Assembly (NCBI GenBank): GCA_000435755.1
Contig: FR889109.1
Location: forward strand, 88,612-152,611
Direction: 5' to 3'
Source of the DNA: Clostridium sp. CAG:508
GTDB lineage: Bacteria; Bacillota; Clostridia; TANB77; CAG-508
Length of the DNA: 64,000 nucleotides
Part shown: positions 16,498 to 24,684 of the stretch, piece after piece
Numbering within the stretch: the stretch's first letter is position 1
Layout of the letters: each line of letters opens with the position of its first letter
The notes under the pieces: model-generated
Told to the model about the DNA's origin: nothing
Databases searched by the model: none
What the model saw: only the letters and a program-made list of their open reading frames with translations
Program-made: the position numbers and the translations under genes

Positions 16498-16526
16498 TTG
16501 ATTTTGTTGGAAAAATATGCTATTAT
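16498..16526 (+). promoter_or_regulatory. promoter of rpsO
   Basis: TTGATT (16498-16503) and TATTAT (16521-16526) are separated by 17 bases, giving an RNA start near 16533 and a leader of about 100 bases. Confidence 0.5.
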
Positions 16527-16532
16527 ATATAA

Positions 16533-16620
16533 GGTACCGTTTAAAGGTATCGATATACCTTTTACTTAGTTTTAGGGGATAACACTCCAAACTAAAACTC
16601 AGCTTAAGGCAAATAAAATA
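16533..16620 (+). promoter_or_regulatory. structured rpsO leader, candidate S15 autoregulatory site
   Basis: Two hairpins precede the ribosome site. AAAGGTAT (16543-16550) pairs with ATACCTTT (16555-16562), and AGTTTTAG (16568-16575) pairs with CTAAAACT (16592-16599), with a GGGG/CTCC contact inside. S15 represses its own mRNA through leader structure in several bacteria; whether these hairpins are the target is inference. Confidence 0.4.
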
Positions 16621-16635
16621 TAGGAGGAAAATAAA

Positions 16636-16899
16636 ATGACAAAGGAAAGAAAACAAGAAATCATTGAAACTTATAAAAGAGATGAAAAAGATACTGGTTC
16701 TCCAGAAGTTCAAATAGCTCTTTTAACAGAAAGAATCAATGAATTAACAGCTCATTTAAAAGTTCATATGAAAGATAATCATTCAAGAAGAGGACTTTTA
16801 AAAATGGTAGGTGCAAGAAGAAACTTACTTAACTATTTAGCTAAAAAAGATGTTCAAAGATATAGAGACATCGTTGAAAAATTAGGATTAAGAAAATAA
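16636..16899 (+). CDS. rpsO: 30S ribosomal protein S15
   Basis: An 87-residue protein of normal length. It binds 16S rRNA in the central domain of the small subunit. The [17 protein letters not shown] segment and the C-terminal [20 protein letters not shown] segment are the S15 hallmarks. TAGGAGGA precedes the ATG. pnp follows after 206 bases that hold a strong hairpin, the same gene order as in many bacteria. Confidence 0.98.
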   Translation: MTKERKQEIIETYKRDEKDTGSPEVQIALLTERINELTAHLKVHMKDNHSRRGLLKMVGARRNLLNYLAKKDVQRYRDIVEKLGLRK

Positions 16900-16904
16900 T
16901 TTAC

Positions 16905-16942
16905 AATTTGGACGTTTTGCTTTCATGCCAAACGTCCAAATT
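16905..16942 (+). terminator. rpsO-pnp intergenic hairpin
   Basis: AATTTGGACGTTT (16905-16917) pairs perfectly with AAACGTCCAAATT (16930-16942). No T run follows, so it may be a processing or partial-termination site rather than a full terminator. A second, shorter hairpin, AGTAGC with GCTACT, lies near 17007-17029. The rest of the 206-base gap shows no gene. Confidence 0.5.
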
Positions 16943-17105
16943 TGCGAATATTATCTTATTTAAAAAGGAAAAATATTAAGGTATTAAAAGCAATAAAAAT
17001 TAGAAAGTAGCTTGTATCATGTGCTACTAAATATAGCATATAATAGAGGTTACGCTAATTTTCATATTGCTTATAATATAAATAAAATAAAAAGGAGAAA
17101 AATTT

Positions 17106-19229
17106 ATGTTTAAAAAATACGAAACACAATTAGCAGGAAGAACTTTATCAATTGAAACAGGAAAAATTGCAGAACTTGCAAACGGAAACGTAGTAGTACG
17201 TTATGGAGAGACAGTTGTTATGGTGAACGTAACAGCAGCAAAAGAACCAAAAGAGGGAATAGACTTTTTCCCACTATCAGTAGATTATGAAGAAAAACTA
17301 TATGCAGTAGGTAAAATCCCAGGAGGATTTACAAAAAGAGAAGGAAAACCAGCAGATAAAGCTATATTAACATCAAGAGCAATTGACAGACCTTTAAGAC
17401 CATTATTTCCAAAAGATTTTAGAAATGATACATGTGTTGTAGCAACTGTATTATCAGTAGATCCAGACAATAGTCCAGAAGTATGTGCTATGATCGGTGC
17501 ATCAGCTGCACTTTCTATATCAAACATTCCATTTGGAGGTCCTACAGCAGCAGTAGCAGTTGGATATGTTGATGACCAAATAGTTATAAACCCAACATTA
17601 GCACAAAGAGAAAAAAGCAGATTAACATTAACAGTAGCAGGAACACTTGAAAAAATCACTATGATAGAAGCTGGTGCTGACGAAATACCAAATGATACAA
17701 TGCTTGAAGCAATTAAAACAGCACATGAAGAAATTAAGAAAATATGTAACTTTATTTCTGACATCAAAGCAGAAATAGGAAAACCAAAATTTGAATACAA
17801 ATCATTTGCTACAGATCCAGAAGTATATAACGAAATAGTAGCAAACTTCAAAGACAGAATGTATCAAGATGTACAAGCTACAGATAAAACTGTAAGAGAT
17901 GCAAACATTGAAAAAATCACAGAAGATATTACAGCATATTTTGTAGAAAAGTACGGAGAAGAAGCTGCAGAAGAAAAGAAAACAGATATTGCAGACAGCG
18001 TACATGACTTAGAAAAAGCTTGTGTAAGAGAAATGATTCTAGAAGAACATAAACGTCCAGATGGAAGAAAAATAGACGAAATAAGACCACTTTCATGTGA
18101 AGTAGGTGTACTTCCAAGAGTACATGGTAGTGCAATATTTACAAGAGGACAAACTCAAGTAATGTCTATAGTAACATTAGGAACAAGTAGTGAAGCACAA
18201 GAATTAGACGGTTTAGATGAAGAAACAACAAAAAGATATATGCATCAATATAACTTCCCAGCATATAGTGTTGGTGAAGCAAGAACATCAAGAGGACCAG
18301 GCAGAAGAGAAATTGGACATGGTGCTTTAGCAGAAAAAGCATTAGTACCAGTTATTCCATCAGAAGAAGAATTCCCTTATGCTATAAGAGTTGTATCAGA
18401 AGTATTATCTTCAAATGGTTCAACATCACAAGCAAGTATTTGTGGAAGTACATTAGCATTGATGGATGCAGGTGTCCCAATTAAAAAGCCAGTAGCAGGT
18501 ATTTCAACAGGATTAGTTACAGACAAGAATGATCCAAGCAGATACATTATGCTTACAGATATTCAAGGAATTGAAGACTTCTTTGGAGATATGGATTTCA
18601 AAGTTGGTGGAACAAAAGATGGAATTACTGCTATACAAGTTGACATTAAAATAGATGGACTAACATATGATATAATTAAGGAAGCTTTCGAAAGAACAAA
18701 AGTTGCAAGAGATTATATCTTAGATAATATAATGTTACCAGTTATAAGCGAACCAAGAAAAGAAGTTTCTAAATATGCACCAAAAATCATGATGGCAAAC
18801 ATATGCAAAGACAAAATAAAAGATGTTATCGGACCTGGTGGAAAAATGATTAACAAAATCATTGACGAGACAGGAGTTAAAATTGATATAAATGATGACG
18901 GAAAAGTATGCGTATATGCTAATGACTCAGAAAGTGGTAAAAAAGCTATGGATATGATTTTAGATATAGCTAAAATTATTGAAGTTGGTGGAATTTATGA
19001 TGGAAAAGTAACAAGAATTATGCCATTCGGAGCATTTGTTGATATTGGTGGTGGAAATGAGGGTCTATTACACATTTCTAAAATATCAAGTAAAAGAGTA
19101 GAAAAAGTTGAAGATGTTTTAAGTGTTGGAGACGAAGTAACAGTTAAAGTTTCTGAAATTGATAACCAAGGAAGAATTAATTTAAACATGAAAGACTTAG
19201 AAGCAGGAAATACCGAAGAAAAAGAATAA
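17106..19229 (+). CDS. pnp: polyribonucleotide nucleotidyltransferase (PNPase)
   Basis: A 707-residue phosphorolytic 3'-5' exoribonuclease that degrades and tails RNA. Domains run in the usual order: first RNase PH-like domain (about 10-140), helical linker, second RNase PH-like domain (about 310-540), KH domain with GPGGKMI near 577, and S1 domain from GGIYDGKVTRIMPFGAF near 627. Catalytic-region motifs (GRREIGHG, FFGDMDFKVGGTKDG) are intact. AAAGGAG precedes the ATG. It lies behind rpsO; in E. coli PNPase acts on its own leader with RNase III, and the hairpin upstream could serve a similar purpose. Confidence 0.97.
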   Translation: MFKKYETQLAGRTLSIETGKIAELANGNVVVRYGETVVMVNVTAAKEPKEGIDFFPLSVDYEEKLYAVGKIPGGFTKREGKPADKAILTSRAIDRPLRPLFPKDFRNDTCVVATVLSVDPDNSPEVCAMIGASAALSISNIPFGGPTAAVAVGYVDDQIVINPTLAQREKSRLTLTVAGTLEKITMIEAGADEIPNDTMLEAIKTAHEEIKKICNFISDIKAEIGKPKFEYKSFATDPEVYNEIVANFKDRMYQDVQATDKTVRDANIEKITEDITAYFVEKYGEEAAEEKKTDIADSVHDLEKACVREMILEEHKRPDGRKIDEIRPLSCEVGVLPRVHGSAIFTRGQTQVMSIVTLGTSSEAQELDGLDEETTKRYMHQYNFPAYSVGEARTSRGPGRREIGHGALAEKALVPVIPSEEEFPYAIRVVSEVLSSNGSTSQASICGSTLALMDAGVPIKKPVAGISTGLVTDKNDPSRYIMLTDIQGIEDFFGDMDFKVGGTKDGITAIQVDIKIDGLTYDIIKEAFERTKVARDYILDNIMLPVISEPRKEVSKYAPKIMMANICKDKIKDVIGPGGKMINKIIDETGVKIDINDDGKVCVYANDSESGKKAMDMILDIAKIIEVGGIYDGKVTRIMPFGAFVDIGGGNEGLLHISKISSKRVEKVEDVLSVGDEVTVKVSEIDNQGRINLNMKDLEAGNTEEKE

Positions 19230-19252
19230 ATATTAAGATTTAATTAAAATGG

Positions 19253-19281
19253 TTGAATTATTTTAATGACATGTATATAAT
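19253..19281 (+). promoter_or_regulatory. promoter of the GT2 gene
   Basis: TTGAAT (19253-19258) and TATAAT (19276-19281) are separated by 17 bases. Confidence 0.55.
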
Positions 19282-19311
19282 AAGTCTAGAAATTAAGAAA
19301 AGGAGAAAAAC

Positions 19312-20562
19312 ATGGAATACTTATATATTGTTCAACAGGCATTAGTATGGATTATAACAATATTTTGGTTTTACCAATTAGCAATTAGTGTATGTTCACT
19401 AGTAAAATTAAAAGATAAACCAATGCTTGTAAACAAAAATCATCGTTTTATGGCAATCATTCCAGCCCATAACGAAGAAAATGTAGTAACAGAATTAATA
19501 GAAAGTTTAAAAGCTCAAGACTATCCAAAAGAGTTATTAGACATATATGTAATTGCAGATAACTGTACAGATAGAACAGCAGACGTTGCGAGAGCAGCAG
19601 GAGCAATTGTATATGAAAGATTTGACCCAAGCAAAAAAACAAAGGGATATGCATTAAACTGGTTTTTGAGACAAAAAATTGATGAAAATGCACCATATGA
19701 TGCATTCTGCATATTTGATGCAGATAATGTTGCAGACAAAAGCTTTATCAAAAATATGAATAAAAAACTTTGTCAAGGTGAAGATGTAGTTCAAGGATAC
19801 AGAGATATTAAAAATCCAACAGATAACTGGATTACAGCAGGATATGCAATATTCTATTGGACAATGAACCGTTTTTATCATTTAGCTAGATACAATGTAG
19901 GTCTTTCACCATTAATCAATGGTACAGGATTTATGGTTAAGTTTGATGTAGTAAAACCAGAAGGCTGGATTACAAAAACTCTAACTGAAGATATTGAGTT
20001 CTCACTAAAAAGAATAATTAAAGGTAAAAAATTAGGATGGGCAGTAGATGCAGTAGTTTATGATGAACAACCTTTAGGATTTAAACAAAGTTGGAAACAA
20101 AGAACAAGATGGACAGTTGGACATATGCAATGTATAAAAGAATATACAAAACCATTAGCGTTAGCAGTTAAAGAACACAAAACAATAATGAACTTTGATG
20201 GATTTTTATACATTATAGGAAGTATACCAATGTTTATACTTACACTTGTATTACTACTAATAAATGTTATTATGTACGCAGGAGATGGAATGACAAGCAT
20301 GGACTTAGCTATGAATATGTTAAGATATGTAATACCAACATTCCTATTACCAATTGGAACGGCAGTACTAATAATGTTATTAGATAAAAGACCTATCAAG
20401 CCAATGATTAAAGGACTATTATGCTATCCATTATTCTTAGGCTCATGGATCGCTATAAACTTTAAATGTTTATTCAAACGTGACACTACATGGGAAAAAA
20501 TTGAACACGTTAGAAAAATTGCTATTCATGAAGTAGCAGAAACAGAAAAAGTTCAAAGTTAA
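19312..20562 (+). CDS. membrane family 2 glycosyltransferase
   Basis: A 416-residue processive-type GT2. It has one N-terminal helix (about 7-28), a GT-A domain, and four C-terminal helices. Visible motifs are AIIPAHNEE near 44, the nucleotide-binding ADNCTDRTAD near 83, FDADN (DxD) near 138, TEDIEFS near 225 and QRTRWTVGH (QxxRW) near 263. This set is that of cellulose or hyaluronan synthase-like enzymes, which polymerise or transfer sugars at the membrane. The product cannot be told. It has its own promoter and terminator and stands apart from the polysaccharide locus. Confidence 0.85.
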   Translation: MEYLYIVQQALVWIITIFWFYQLAISVCSLVKLKDKPMLVNKNHRFMAIIPAHNEENVVTELIESLKAQDYPKELLDIYVIADNCTDRTADVARAAGAIVYERFDPSKKTKGYALNWFLRQKIDENAPYDAFCIFDADNVADKSFIKNMNKKLCQGEDVVQGYRDIKNPTDNWITAGYAIFYWTMNRFYHLARYNVGLSPLINGTGFMVKFDVVKPEGWITKTLTEDIEFSLKRIIKGKKLGWAVDAVVYDEQPLGFKQSWKQRTRWTVGHMQCIKEYTKPLALAVKEHKTIMNFDGFLYIIGSIPMFILTLVLLLINVIMYAGDGMTSMDLAMNMLRYVIPTFLLPIGTAVLIMLLDKRPIKPMIKGLLCYPLFLGSWIAINFKCLFKRDTTWEKIEHVRKIAIHEVAETEKVQS

Positions 20563-20568
20563 TAAATA

Positions 20569-20604
20569 CGGCAAGAAAGGTTAAACTTTTCTTGCCGCTT
20601 TTTG
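20569..20604 (+). terminator. terminator of the GT2 gene
   Basis: CGGCAAGAAA (20569-20578) pairs perfectly with TTTCTTGCCG (20588-20597), followed by CTTTTT. Confidence 0.85.
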
Positions 20605-20605
20605 A

Positions 20606-20641
20606 GTGACTTTGGAGATGGAGTCAAAACTCACCTTTTTG
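20606..20641 (+). repeat. palindromic repeat, copy 2 (decayed)
   Basis: AGTGACTTTGGAGATGG, then AGTCAAAACTCACCTTTTT, aligns with the elements at 3651 and 21384 and keeps the terminal GTGA/TCAC arms. Several pairs are lost. It lies directly behind a full terminator, so it is not needed for termination. Confidence 0.5.
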
Positions 20642-20696
20642 CATAAAAATTTAGACTAAGAAATAGTTTATAAAGTAGTAAAAGAGAGGTAAAACT

Positions 20697-21395
20697 ATGG
20701 AAAAACAAAGGGAGAAAAATATGCTTAAAATTTTGATAATTATAATATTAATATTATGTGCACTTATTGGAATAATGATGTTGTCAATAAACTTTTATGT
20801 GGTAAATAAAACCAAAAGTAAAATAGTAACAGAAAAACAAGCAAAAGAGTTAGAAAATGTAGATTGCATTTTAGTATTAGGTGCAGGAATATGGGGAGAT
20901 AAACCAAGTCCAATGCTAGAAGATAGACTATTACAAGGGATTACACTATATAATAATCAAACTTCTTCAAAAATAATAATGAGTGGAGACCATGGAAAGG
21001 AAGAATATGACGAAGTAAATGTTATGAAAGATTTTGCAATTGAGAAAGGTGTAAAATCAGAAGATATATTCATGGATCATGCAGGTTTTTCTACTTATGA
21101 TAGTGTATATCGTGCAAAAGAAATTTTTAAAGCTCAAAAAATAATAATTGTTACACAAAAATATCATTTACATAGAGCTTTATATGTAGCTGAAAAACTA
21201 GGAATAGAAGCATATGGAGTAGCGTCAGATCCAAGAGAGTATAGAGGACAAGTTGTAAGAGAATTAAGAGAAGTCTTAGCAAGAGATAAAGATTTCTTTA
21301 AATGTATAATTAAACCAGAACCAACTTACTTAGGAGACACAATACCAGTGAGTGGCAATGGAGATGCGACTAATGATAAAAAAGGTGACTTTTGA
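20697..21395 (+). CDS. YdcF/SanA family protein (DUF218)
   Basis: A 232-residue membrane-anchored protein. A hydrophobic helix near residues 9-30 is followed by a DUF218 domain: DCILVLGAGIWGDKPSP near 60, DHGKEEYDE near 100, ILVTQ-like IIIVTQKYHLHRA near 153. In Gram-negatives related SanA and ElyC proteins affect envelope integrity and lipid carrier metabolism; the biochemical activity is not settled. A second in-frame ATG at 20721 has a strong AAGGGAG site and may be the true start. The stop codon lies inside the palindromic element at 21379, which is probably its terminator. Confidence 0.8.
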   Translation: MEKQREKNMLKILIIIILILCALIGIMMLSINFYVVNKTKSKIVTEKQAKELENVDCILVLGAGIWGDKPSPMLEDRLLQGITLYNNQTSSKIIMSGDHGKEEYDEVNVMKDFAIEKGVKSEDIFMDHAGFSTYDSVYRAKEIFKAQKIIIVTQKYHLHRALYVAEKLGIEAYGVASDPREYRGQVVRELREVLARDKDFFKCIIKPEPTYLGDTIPVSGNGDATNDKKGDF

Positions 21396-21420
21396 TCCCG
21401 TTCCAAAAGTCACCTTTTTA
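21379..21420 (+). terminator. terminator formed by palindromic repeat, copy 3
   Basis: AAAAAGGTGACTTTTG (21379-21394) pairs perfectly over 16 bases with CAAAAGTCACCTTTTT (21404-21419). It overlaps the stop codon of the YdcF-like gene. The core is the inverted form of the elements at 3651 and 20606. Confidence 0.75.
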
Positions 21421-21423
21421 GTG

Positions 21424-21452
21424 TAGACAATAAAATGTAAGAGTGATATAAT
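21424..21452 (+). promoter_or_regulatory. promoter of the GT39-like gene
   Basis: TAGACA (21424-21429) and TATAAT (21447-21452) are separated by 17 bases. Confidence 0.55.
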
Positions 21453-21476
21453 TTGTAACAAAAGGAGAGCGCAAAA

Positions 21477-22952
21477 ATGAAAAAAACAAAATATCTACAT
21501 ATTGCAATAATAATATTAGGAATAATATTTATAACAATACCAGTATTTCATAATAATTTATGGTTTGATGAAAGTTATTCTGTAGGAATGGCCAATAAAA
21601 GCTTTATAGATATTTGGCAAATAGGGAGCAATGATGTTCATCCAATATTATATTATTGGATATTACATTTAATATATATAATATTTGGTTCTAACATATA
21701 TTTATATAGAATTGCATCAATGATACCAATTGCAATATTAGGTATCCTAGGATACACACACATAAAAAAAGATTTTGGAGAAAAAGAAGGTATACTATTT
21801 TCGTTTTTTACATTCTTTTTACCAATAGCATCAGTATATTCTGGTGAAATTAGAATGTACACATGGGGAATGCTGTTCGTAACCATAATGGCAATATATG
21901 CTTACAGAATATATAAAAAATCAAGTACAAAAAATTGGATAATATTTGCTATATTTAGTTTGGCGTCAGCATATACACATTATTATGCTTTAGCAACAGC
22001 CGGAATAATAAACTTATTATTATTTATATATTTATTAAAAAATGCAATAAAGCAAAAAAGCTATACTAAAGAATTAAAAAGCTTTACCATTTCAGCTATA
22101 GTACAAATAATATTATATATACCATGGCTATATAGCTTGCTAAACCAAATAACAGGAGTTTCAAAAGGATATTGGATTTCTGCACCATCAGCAAAATTAC
22201 TATTACAAATATTTTGTTTTCAATTTACAGGAAATCTAGATATAATGTTTGTTCCACAATGGACATCAGTAGCATTAGGAATAATATTATTAATATATTG
22301 CATATATTGTGCTATAGCAAATAAAGGAGAAAAAACAGCAGGTAGATTGGCTATAGGTGTTTATTTGATAGTATTTGTAGCAATGTATATTATTTCTCTA
22401 AAAACACCAATATTATATGCTCGTTACTTTTTAAACCTAACAGGATTATTTATATTTTTTATGGCATTTTTTATTGCAAAGGATAAAAATAAATTGCTAA
22501 CAATAATGATTTGTCTTATTACACTTGCAGTGGCAATATTGGTGAACCTAAATGTAAGTAAAATGAACTATGCTGAAAACAATAAAGTACCACTAGAATA
22601 TGTAAAACAAGATTTACAACAAGGAGATATGATATTATTTGGAAATAGAGGAAGTGGTTTTACTATAAGTATGCAATTAGTAGATGTGCCAAACTGCTTT
22701 TATGACTATGAAAACTGGAATGTTGAACCAGCATACAAAGCATTTGGCAAAGAAATGATTTACACAAATAATATTGAAACATTAGAAAATTACAAAGGAA
22801 GAATCTGGATTGTAAATTCAGATAATTATAGTATATATGAAGAATTTAAAGAAAAGTATGGAGATAGAATAGAACTTATAAAACAAGAAATTTTTAATAC
22901 AGAATATCATGGATATAATTATTCTATATGCTTAATAGAAAAAGATAATTAA
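21477..22952 (+). CDS. polytopic GT39-like (mannosyltransferase-type) glycosyltransferase
   Basis: A 491-residue integral membrane protein with about ten helices. The first outer loop has LWFDESYSVG near residue 28, the acidic motif of GT39/ArnT-like enzymes that use lipid-linked sugars, and an ND(V)HP motif near 52 that also fits. A soluble C-terminal part of about 110 residues follows the last helix. It should transfer a sugar from a polyprenyl phosphate donor to a surface acceptor. AAAGGAG precedes the ATG. The P-loop/Asp23-like gene begins 12 bases after the stop. Confidence 0.78.
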   Translation: MKKTKYLHIAIIILGIIFITIPVFHNNLWFDESYSVGMANKSFIDIWQIGSNDVHPILYYWILHLIYIIFGSNIYLYRIASMIPIAILGILGYTHIKKDFGEKEGILFSFFTFFLPIASVYSGEIRMYTWGMLFVTIMAIYAYRIYKKSSTKNWIIFAIFSLASAYTHYYALATAGIINLLLFIYLLKNAIKQKSYTKELKSFTISAIVQIILYIPWLYSLLNQITGVSKGYWISAPSAKLLLQIFCFQFTGNLDIMFVPQWTSVALGIILLIYCIYCAIANKGEKTAGRLAIGVYLIVFVAMYIISLKTPILYARYFLNLTGLFIFFMAFFIAKDKNKLLTIMICLITLAVAILVNLNVSKMNYAENNKVPLEYVKQDLQQGDMILFGNRGSGFTISMQLVDVPNCFYDYENWNVEPAYKAFGKEMIYTNNIETLENYKGRIWIVNSDNYSIYEEFKEKYGDRIELIKQEIFNTEYHGYNYSICLIEKDN

Positions 22953-22964
22953 AGGAGAAAAACA

Positions 22965-23843
22965 TTGCAATTACTATTTAATAATTTAAATTCAACTGAT
23001 GACATAAAAGTATATTCATTTGTTGGACCATCAGGAACGGGGAAAAGCTATAGGGCACAAATGGTGGCAAAAGAGAACAATATAAAATACATTATTGATG
23101 ATGGACTACTAGTATGCGAGAATAATGTAGTAGCAGGAACATCAGCCAAAAAAGCTCCAACAAAAGTGGAAACTGTAAAAAAGGCAATATTCATAAATGA
23201 AAAAGATAGAAATGAAATGAGAAAAGCAATAAGAAAGTATAAACCAGAATCTATATTGATTTTGGGTACTTCTGATGGCATGATAGATAAAATAACTGAA
23301 AACCTAGGACTACCTAAAGTTAGTAAGAGAATATATATTCAAGATGTGGCTACAGAGGCAGAAATGGAAGAAGCAAAAAGAATACGTACAACACAAGGAA
23401 AACATGTTATTCCAGTACCAACCTTTGAAATAAAAAAAGATTTCTCTGGATATATATTAGATCCACTTCAAATATTTAAATTCAAAGGAAAAGACAAAGA
23501 TCCATACATAGCGGAAAAATCAATAATAAGACCAACATTTAGCTACTTAGGAAACTTTACAATTTCAGATTCTGTGTTTAGACAAATTGCAGAGTACCTA
23601 GCAACACGTTCAGATGCAATATATAAAGTGTTAAAAACAAGAGTAGAAAGTACACCAGAAGGACCAAATATATATATGGAAGTATCTATAGTTTTCGGCT
23701 TTAATATATTAACAGCATTAAGAGAATTTAAAGATAAAATTAGGAAAGAAATTGAAAAACTTACAACAATGAATGTAAAAGATATTACAATTGTGGCAAA
23801 AGCTATTTACATGCCAGAGAAAAAAGAAAAAGAGGAGGAATAA
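22965..23843 (+). CDS. P-loop NTPase fused to an Asp23/Gls24-like domain
   Basis: A 292-residue soluble protein. The N-terminal part has a Walker A loop (GPSGTGKS, residues 21-28) and a following IDDGLLV strand. Residues about 190-283 look like an Asp23/Gls24 domain: TFSYLGNFTISDSVFRQIAEYLATRSDAIYKV and later VKDITIVAKAI match its pattern. Asp23-type proteins gather at the membrane in Bacillota and help under envelope stress. No membrane helix is seen here. The start is TTG with AAAGGAG 7 bases upstream; no ATG is available nearby. It is followed 4 bases later by cmk. The ATPase family is not one I can name, and the Asp23 assignment comes from pattern only. Confidence 0.65.
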   Translation: MQLLFNNLNSTDDIKVYSFVGPSGTGKSYRAQMVAKENNIKYIIDDGLLVCENNVVAGTSAKKAPTKVETVKKAIFINEKDRNEMRKAIRKYKPESILILGTSDGMIDKITENLGLPKVSKRIYIQDVATEAEMEEAKRIRTTQGKHVIPVPTFEIKKDFSGYILDPLQIFKFKGKDKDPYIAEKSIIRPTFSYLGNFTISDSVFRQIAEYLATRSDAIYKVLKTRVESTPEGPNIYMEVSIVFGFNILTALREFKDKIRKEIEKLTTMNVKDITIVAKAIYMPEKKEKEEE

Positions 23844-23847
23844 ATAT

Positions 23848-24531
23848 ATGTCATTTATAGTAGCAATTGATGGACCGGCAGGAACAGGAAAAGGAACGGT
23901 AACAAAACTAATATCAAAGGAGTTAGGACTTGTAAACATAGATACAGGGGCAATGTACAGATGTGTTGCACTTCAAGCTTTAAGACAAGAAATAACAAGT
24001 ATAGAAGAAAAAGAGAGAATTATACAAATTGCAAAAAATATTGATATAAAAATGAAAAATGAAGGTGAAGAACAACAAGTGTATTTGAATGGAGAAAATG
24101 TAAGTAAAGAGATTAGAACCAAAGAAGTATCAGCATTTGTTTCTCCAGTATCATCAATACCAGAAGTAAGAGAAATAATGGTAGAGCTACAAAGAAAAAT
24201 GGCACAAAATGCAGATGTGATAATGGAAGGCAGAGACATTACAACAGTAGTATTTCCAAACGCAGATGTAAAAATTTACTTAGATGCAAGTGTTGAAGAA
24301 AGAGCACAAAGAAGATATAAGGAAAATCAAGAAAAAGGAATTGATATGACATATGAGGAAGTACTAGAAGCTATAAAGACTAGAGACTATAATGATATGC
24401 ATAAACCAGTAGGAGCTTTAAAAATTGCAGAAGATGCAATTGTAATAGATACAACACACTTAACAATAGGACAAGTAAAGGGAAAAGTGAAAGATATTAT
24501 ATTTGATAAAAGAATAAAACCAATAGGTTAA
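23848..24531 (+). CDS. cmk: cytidylate kinase
   Basis: A 227-residue enzyme that phosphorylates CMP and dCMP. The P-loop DGPAGTGKG is near residue 8, DTGAMYR near 33, and the CMP-binding GRDITTVVFPNADVKIYLDAS region near 130. I start at 23848 because GGAGG lies 9 bases upstream and MSFIVAIDGPAG is the usual N-terminus; frames further upstream overlap the preceding gene without a ribosome site. A terminator follows. Confidence 0.95.
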   Translation: MSFIVAIDGPAGTGKGTVTKLISKELGLVNIDTGAMYRCVALQALRQEITSIEEKERIIQIAKNIDIKMKNEGEEQQVYLNGENVSKEIRTKEVSAFVSPVSSIPEVREIMVELQRKMAQNADVIMEGRDITTVVFPNADVKIYLDASVEERAQRRYKENQEKGIDMTYEEVLEAIKTRDYNDMHKPVGALKIAEDAIVIDTTHLTIGQVKGKVKDIIFDKRIKPIG

Positions 24532-24534
24532 TAA

Positions 24535-24582
24535 ATGTCAAAATTCATTAAATTAGGTCTTAATGAATTTTGACATATTTTT
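24535..24582 (+). terminator. terminator after cmk
   Basis: ATGTCAAAATTCATTAA (24535-24551) pairs perfectly over 17 bases with TTAATGAATTTTGACAT (24560-24576), followed by ATTTTTAT. The next 100 bases hold no gene; a weak TTGCTT/TATAGA pair near 24617-24643 may start the polysaccharide operon. Confidence 0.85.
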
Positions 24583-24684
24583 ATGCAAAAGATACTAGAA
24601 AATGTCGCAAAAAGGGTTGCTTTTTATTGAGTATTATTATAGAATTGTAGGTGCATAAAACTGTAAAATTTAAGGGGAAATAAA

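Noticed and set aside
19238..19272. Hairpin TTAAAAT/ATTTTAA after pnp as terminator
   Set aside because: Only 7 AT pairs and no T run; it also overlaps the promoter of the next gene.
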